Notes under the pieces: generated by a model | Told to the model about the DNA's origin: nothing | The model's input: only the letters and a program-made list of their open reading frames with translations | Databases searched by the model: none | NCBI RefSeq assembly: GCF_001458355.1 | Contig: NZ_CYSA01000025.1 | Location: 30,578-94,577, forward strand | DNA length: 64,000 nt | Direction of reading: 5' to 3' | From: Thalassovita gelatinovora | Lineage (GTDB): Bacteria > Pseudomonadota > Alphaproteobacteria > Rhodobacterales > Rhodobacteraceae | Made by a program: the position numbers and the translations under genes | In this document: positions 60,421 to 64,000 of the stretch, in pieces | Position numbering within the stretch: position 1 is the first letter of the stretch | Layout: each line of letters opens with the position of its first letter

Positions 60421-61548
60421 TCAGTCCTCGCCCTGAGCTTCGGCGCGGCTTTTGCCCGATACGTCCATCGCCAGAGTGGCCGCCATCAGGCCATCCAGAT
60501 CCCCGTCCAATACCCCTGCAGAGTCAGAAGTTTCATAGGAAGTCCGCAGATCCTTCACCATCTGATAGGGCTGCAACACATAGGACCGGATCTGGTTGCC
60601 CCAACCGGCATCCCCCTTGGCTTCGTGCGCGGCATTGATATCGGCATTTCGACGGTCGAGTTCCATCTGATAAAGTCGCGATTTCAGCGCCTTCATGGCG
60701 ATATCGCGGTTTTGGTGTTGCGATTTTTCCGAACTGGTCACCACCACCCCGGTGGGGATATGAGTGATCCGCACGGCCGAATCCGTGGTGTTCACGTGCT
60801 GACCGCCGGCCCCTGAAGACCGGTAGGTATCGATGCGGATATCAGACGGGTTCACTTCGATTTCGATATTGTCATCGACCACCGGATAGACCCAGACCGA
60901 ACTGAACGACGTATGGCGCCGCGCCGCACTGTCATAGGGTGAAATCCGCACCAACCGATGCACACCCGATTCCGATTTCAGCCAGCCATAGGCATTGTGG
61001 CCGGAAATCTTGTACGTCGCCGATTTGATTCCGGCCTCTTCGCCCGGGCTCATCGATTGCAATTCGACCTTATAGCCCTTCTTTTCAGCCCAGCGGACAT
61101 ACATCCGCGCCAGCATCGAGGCCCAGTCGCAACTTTCGGTGCCACCAGCGCCAGAGTTGATTTCCAAGAAGGTGTCGTTGGCGTCGGCTTCGCCATTCAG
61201 CAGCGCTTCGAGTTCTTTCTTCGCGGCTTTCTTGGCCAAGTCCATCAATGCCTTTTCAGCATCCTGAACGACCTCTTCATCTTCTTCCATCTCGCCCAGT
61301 TCGATGAGATCGATGCAGTCGGTCATTTCCTGTTTGATATCGTCATGGGTCTTAATCGAATCCAACAGTGCCTGACGTTCGCGCATCAGTTTTTGCGCAT
61401 TTTCCGGATCGTCCCAAAGCGTCGGGTCTTCGACCCGCGCGTTGAATTCTTCCAACCGGAACTGTGCCGTTTCCCAATCCATTCGCTGGCGCAGCAGCTC
61501 CAGTGATTTTTCGATTTCAGAGACGGTATTCTGAACCTCGGCGCGCAT
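60421..61548 (-). CDS. prfB: Peptide chain release factor 2
   Basis: 375 residues in one uninterrupted frame, so there is no programmed frameshift as in E. coli prfB. The catalytic GGQ is in [17 protein letters not shown]. The stop-codon reading tripeptide, SPF in E. coli, is SPY here ([13 protein letters not shown]). N-terminal helical domain and [17 protein letters not shown] are normal. It releases peptides at UGA and UAA. The gene is upstream of nothing else; the penicillin-binding protein gene precedes it on the same strand. Confidence 0.96.
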   Translation of the reverse strand: MRAEVQNTVSEIEKSLELLRQRMDWETAQFRLEEFNARVEDPTLWDDPENAQKLMRERQALLDSIKTHDDIKQEMTDCIDLIELGEMEEDEEVVQDAEKALMDLAKKAAKKELEALLNGEADANDTFLEINSGAGGTESCDWASMLARMYVRWAEKKGYKVELQSMSPGEEAGIKSATYKISGHNAYGWLKSESGVHRLVRISPYDSAARRHTSFSSVWVYPVVDDNIEIEVNPSDIRIDTYRSSGAGGQHVNTTDSAVRITHIPTGVVVTSSEKSQHQNRDIAMKALKSRLYQMELDRRNADINAAHEAKGDAGWGNQIRSYVLQPYQMVKDLRTSYETSDSAGVLDGDLDGLMAATLAMDVSGKSRAEAQGED

Positions 61549-61675
61549 TGGGCTTCCTTTGACAAACTCTCAGTGCCGCGTGATAAACCAGCCCGCAGGC
61601 AGGGGCAAGCATCGCGCGGGATCTAGCGGCAATGGAATGGCAGACAGATGGTCCGCCGGGCCGGTGACATCAAGA

Positions 61676-64000
61676 TCAGTACAGGCCACCCGAAGACACC
61701 GACCCAAAGGTCGCCTTCGGCCCCACAACCGCCTTTTTCCCGGTGGATGTGGTGACTTCACGCCCGGTATGGTCGACTTCTTCGAACAACGGCAGGTTGG
61801 CACCGACGGCGAAACCACCATCAAAGGTAATACCGAAAATCGGTTCTTCACCATCGCGGAAATATTCCGCCACCACGTTGGCACCGCTGACATCGTTGGG
61901 CAGGCGTTCGCCGGTATAGCGATCGATCTTGATGAAATGACCACCCTCGGGCACCTTGAACGGGCCGCCGCCATATTTCTGAGTGGTCTTTTTCATGAAT
62001 TCGGTAAAGACCGGACCGCACATGGTGCCGCCATAGGAACCGCGCCCCAACGGACGCGGCTGATCGTGGCCCATATAACAGCCCGCCACGATGTTCGAAC
62101 TGAACCCGATGAACCAAACGTCGCGCGCTTCGTTGGTGGTACCGGTTTTCCCCGCGATCGGAACATCCACGTTGACGGTGCTGGAAGCGGTGCCACGATC
62201 GACCACCCCTTTCATCATCGAAGTCAGTTGATAGGCGGTGATCGCATCCATCACCCGTTCGCGGTTCGACACGATGGCGGGGCTGCGATTTGCGGGTACG
62301 GCGGGATTTTCGCAATCGACGCAATCACGCCTGTCGTGGCGATAGATCGTCTTGCCATAGCGGTCCTGAATCCGGTCGACCAATGTCGGTTCCACCCGTT
62401 CGCCGCCATTGGCGAACATCGCATAAGCGGCAACCATACGGTAAAGCGTGGTTTCATCCGCCCCCAGCGAATTGGCCAGAAACTGACCCATATTATCATA
62501 CACCCCGAACCGTTCCGCATAGTCGGCCACCACATCCATGCCGATTTCCTGTGCCAGGCGGATGGTCATCAAGTTCCGCGACATCTCGATCCCGGTTCGT
62601 AGTGGCGTCGGGCCATAGAATTTGTTTGACGAATTGCGCGGCCGCCACAGGCCTTGAGGCGTGTCCACCTCGATCGGCGCGTCAATCACGATGGTGGCCG
62701 GGGAATATCCACTGTCCAATGCCGCAGCATAGACAAAGGGTTTGAAGCTTGACCCCGGTTGACGCATCGCCTGCGTTGCACGGTTGAACACCGAATGCTG
62801 ATAGCTGAACCCCCCCTGCATGGCGATCACCCGGCCGGTATTGACGTCCATCGCCATGAACCCGCCCTGAATTTCCGGCACCTGACGCAGGGTCCAGCGG
62901 ATAAAGCTACCATCATCATCTTTGGTCAGGGCACGCACCAGAACCACGTCGCCAATCGATAGCAAATCACCGGCCACTCGCGCCTTTTTGCCTAGCTTGC
63001 CGTCTTCCAGCTTTTTACGGGCCCACTGCACATCCTTGGCCAAAATCCAGTGGCCATCAGCATCGTCTTCGACCCCTTCAATGCCGATCCGCGCGTCGTT
63101 CTTGCCAAGTTCCAACACCACGGCCGGATGCCAAGGGCCATCCAGTTCAATATCGCGCGGCACCGCAACCGATAACAGCGCTTCGCGCCAGTCGCCCAAT
63201 TGACCAGACGGGATCGTCAAACCGGTGCCGGACCAGATCCCACGCTCGCGGTCATATTTTTCCAATCCCCGGCGCAGAGCCAAAGCGGCTTCGACCTGCA
63301 TCTCGGGGTCGACCGTCGCGCGCACTGTCATGCCGCCCGAAAAAAACTGTTCCTCGCCAAAATCGCCGCTGAGCTGACGGCGGATTTCATCAGTGAAATA
63401 ATCGCGCGGAGGCAGCGCAGATTTGAAGCTGTCAAAATCCCCGTTCTGAACCGAACGCAGCGGCATTTCCTTTTCCGTCTCATAAGTCGCCTGCGAGATA
63501 TAACCGTTTTCGGCCATTTCCTTGAGCACAAAGTTGCGGCGCGACAGGACCCTATCCTTGTTGCGCACCGGATGGAATTTGCCCGGCGCTTTGGGCATCG
63601 AGGCCAATGTCGCCGCTTCGTGCGGGGCCAGTTCCCCCAATGTCTTGTTGAAATAGGTCTGCGCCGCCGCCGTCACGCCATAGGAATTTTGCCCCAGAAA
63701 AATCTCGTTAAGGTAAAGCTCAAGGATTTTGTCCTTGCTCAGACTTTCCTCGACCCGCGTGGCAAGGATGATTTCCTTGATCTTGCGTTCGATCCGGCGT
63801 TCCCCACCAAGCAGGAAATTCTTCATCACCTGTTGAGTGATGGTTGAGGCACCGCGTACCGATCCGCCGCGGGTTTTCACGGCTTCCAACGCCGCCGCCG
63901 CGATTCCGCGGGCATCATACCCTTTATGGGTGTAGAAATTTTTGTCTTCGGCCGAAATGAAGGCGTATTTGACCAGATCGGGAATTTCATCGGCGGGTGT
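61676..64000 (-). CDS. mrcA: Penicillin-binding protein 1A (class A), 5' end outside the window
   Basis: The frame is open to the right edge; about 774 residues are visible. Glycosyltransferase 51 domain at the edge: AFISAEDKNFYTHKGYD with its catalytic Glu, then GGSVRGASTITQQVMKNFLLG and LYLNEIFLGQNSYGV. A central OB-like domain follows, then the transpeptidase with SxxK in RQPGSSFKPFVYA, SxN as MSRNLMT, and KTG in IAGKTGTTNEARDVWF. It builds and cross-links peptidoglycan. A start at TTG 63889 would cut the GT51 domain and is rejected. A GDA-rich end SSGGLY closes the protein. The gene upstream is beyond the window. Confidence 0.95.
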   Translation of the reverse strand, partial: TPADEIPDLVKYAFISAEDKNFYTHKGYDARGIAAAALEAVKTRGGSVRGASTITQQVMKNFLLGGERRIERKIKEIILATRVEESLSKDKILELYLNEIFLGQNSYGVTAAAQTYFNKTLGELAPHEAATLASMPKAPGKFHPVRNKDRVLSRRNFVLKEMAENGYISQATYETEKEMPLRSVQNGDFDSFKSALPPRDYFTDEIRRQLSGDFGEEQFFSGGMTVRATVDPEMQVEAALALRRGLEKYDRERGIWSGTGLTIPSGQLGDWREALLSVAVPRDIELDGPWHPAVVLELGKNDARIGIEGVEDDADGHWILAKDVQWARKKLEDGKLGKKARVAGDLLSIGDVVLVRALTKDDDGSFIRWTLRQVPEIQGGFMAMDVNTGRVIAMQGGFSYQHSVFNRATQAMRQPGSSFKPFVYAAALDSGYSPATIVIDAPIEVDTPQGLWRPRNSSNKFYGPTPLRTGIEMSRNLMTIRLAQEIGMDVVADYAERFGVYDNMGQFLANSLGADETTLYRMVAAYAMFANGGERVEPTLVDRIQDRYGKTIYRHDRRDCVDCENPAVPANRSPAIVSNRERVMDAITAYQLTSMMKGVVDRGTASSTVNVDVPIAGKTGTTNEARDVWFIGFSSNIVAGCYMGHDQPRPLGRGSYGGTMCGPVFTEFMKKTTQKYGGGPFKVPEGGHFIKIDRYTGERLPNDVSGANVVAEYFRDGEEPIFGITFDGGFAVGANLPLFEEVDHTGREVTTSTGKKAVVGPKATFGSVSSGGLY

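Noticed and set aside
63887..63889. TTG as the start of the penicillin-binding protein
   Set aside because: The frame stays open to the window edge and encodes the catalytic glycosyltransferase motif upstream, so the true start is outside.

Overview
The window is ordinary chromosomal DNA of a marine-type alphaproteobacterium in the Rhodobacterales (Roseobacter/Rhodobacter group). Several things point there: a G+C-rich base composition (about 60% by eye), the gene order yceD-rpmF-plsX-fabH-ihfA-merR, the block argS-SPOR-nagZ-scpA-scpB, a DksA with a single cysteine, a lone ornithine-lipid acyltransferase (OlsB), Entner-Doudoroff genes edd-eda, TRAP transport, and hairpin-rich intergenic repeats of the kind common in this order. 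The species cannot be named from sequence alone. No phage, insertion sequence, CRISPR array, rRNA or plasmid feature was seen.

Layout. 1-7 kb is an accessory catabolic stretch: the end of an acyl-CoA synthetase, a CaiB/BaiF CoA-transferase and two short-chain dehydrogenases, a GntR/FCD regulator, and two dead genes (an AraC-type regulator with an internal stop and a C-terminal fragment of an iron-containing alcohol dehydrogenase). 7-19 kb holds Uup, OlsB, BamE, the ribosomal/lipid cluster (yceD, rpmF, plsX, fabH, ihfA, a MerR-type gene), tRNA-Pro(GGG), a crotonase, a double-length dCTP deaminase, an M23 lipoprotein and an MFS transporter. 19-31 kb is mostly minus strand: the scpB-scpA-nagZ-SPOR-argS operon, a cation/proton antiporter with an RCK domain, and dgt. 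Then come erpA, an AT-rich orphan, exonuclease III, a flavin monooxygenase and dksA.

31-36 kb carries a compact plus-strand set: MoxR ATPase, DUF2927 lipoprotein, a 55-residue membrane protein, a CoxE-like VWA protein and an M48 protease. 36-47 kb has a PIN protein coupled to an rRNA methyltransferase, edd-eda behind a promoter with an operator-like palindrome in its spacer, glnE, YbaK, DUF2852, RDD and the N-end-rule transferase Bpt. 47-54 kb is a TRAP transporter with unusually large membrane subunits, divergent from a two-component system that may control it. 54-57 kb is the acetolactate synthase operon, preceded by a leader peptide (Leu-Val-Val-Ile-Val) and mutually exclusive antiterminator/terminator hairpins: a classical attenuator readable base by base. 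The window closes with an EF-hand protein, a cytochrome c, a DUF2189 membrane protein, an amidase, prfB and most of a class A penicillin-binding protein.

The best candidates for new biology are the ilv attenuator, the MoxR-DUF2927-VWA-M48 set, the enlarged TRAP system, the operator inside the edd promoter, and small proteins that length-limited gene calling would miss (59, 55 and 15 residues). Family assignments rest on motif recognition; no database search was run.
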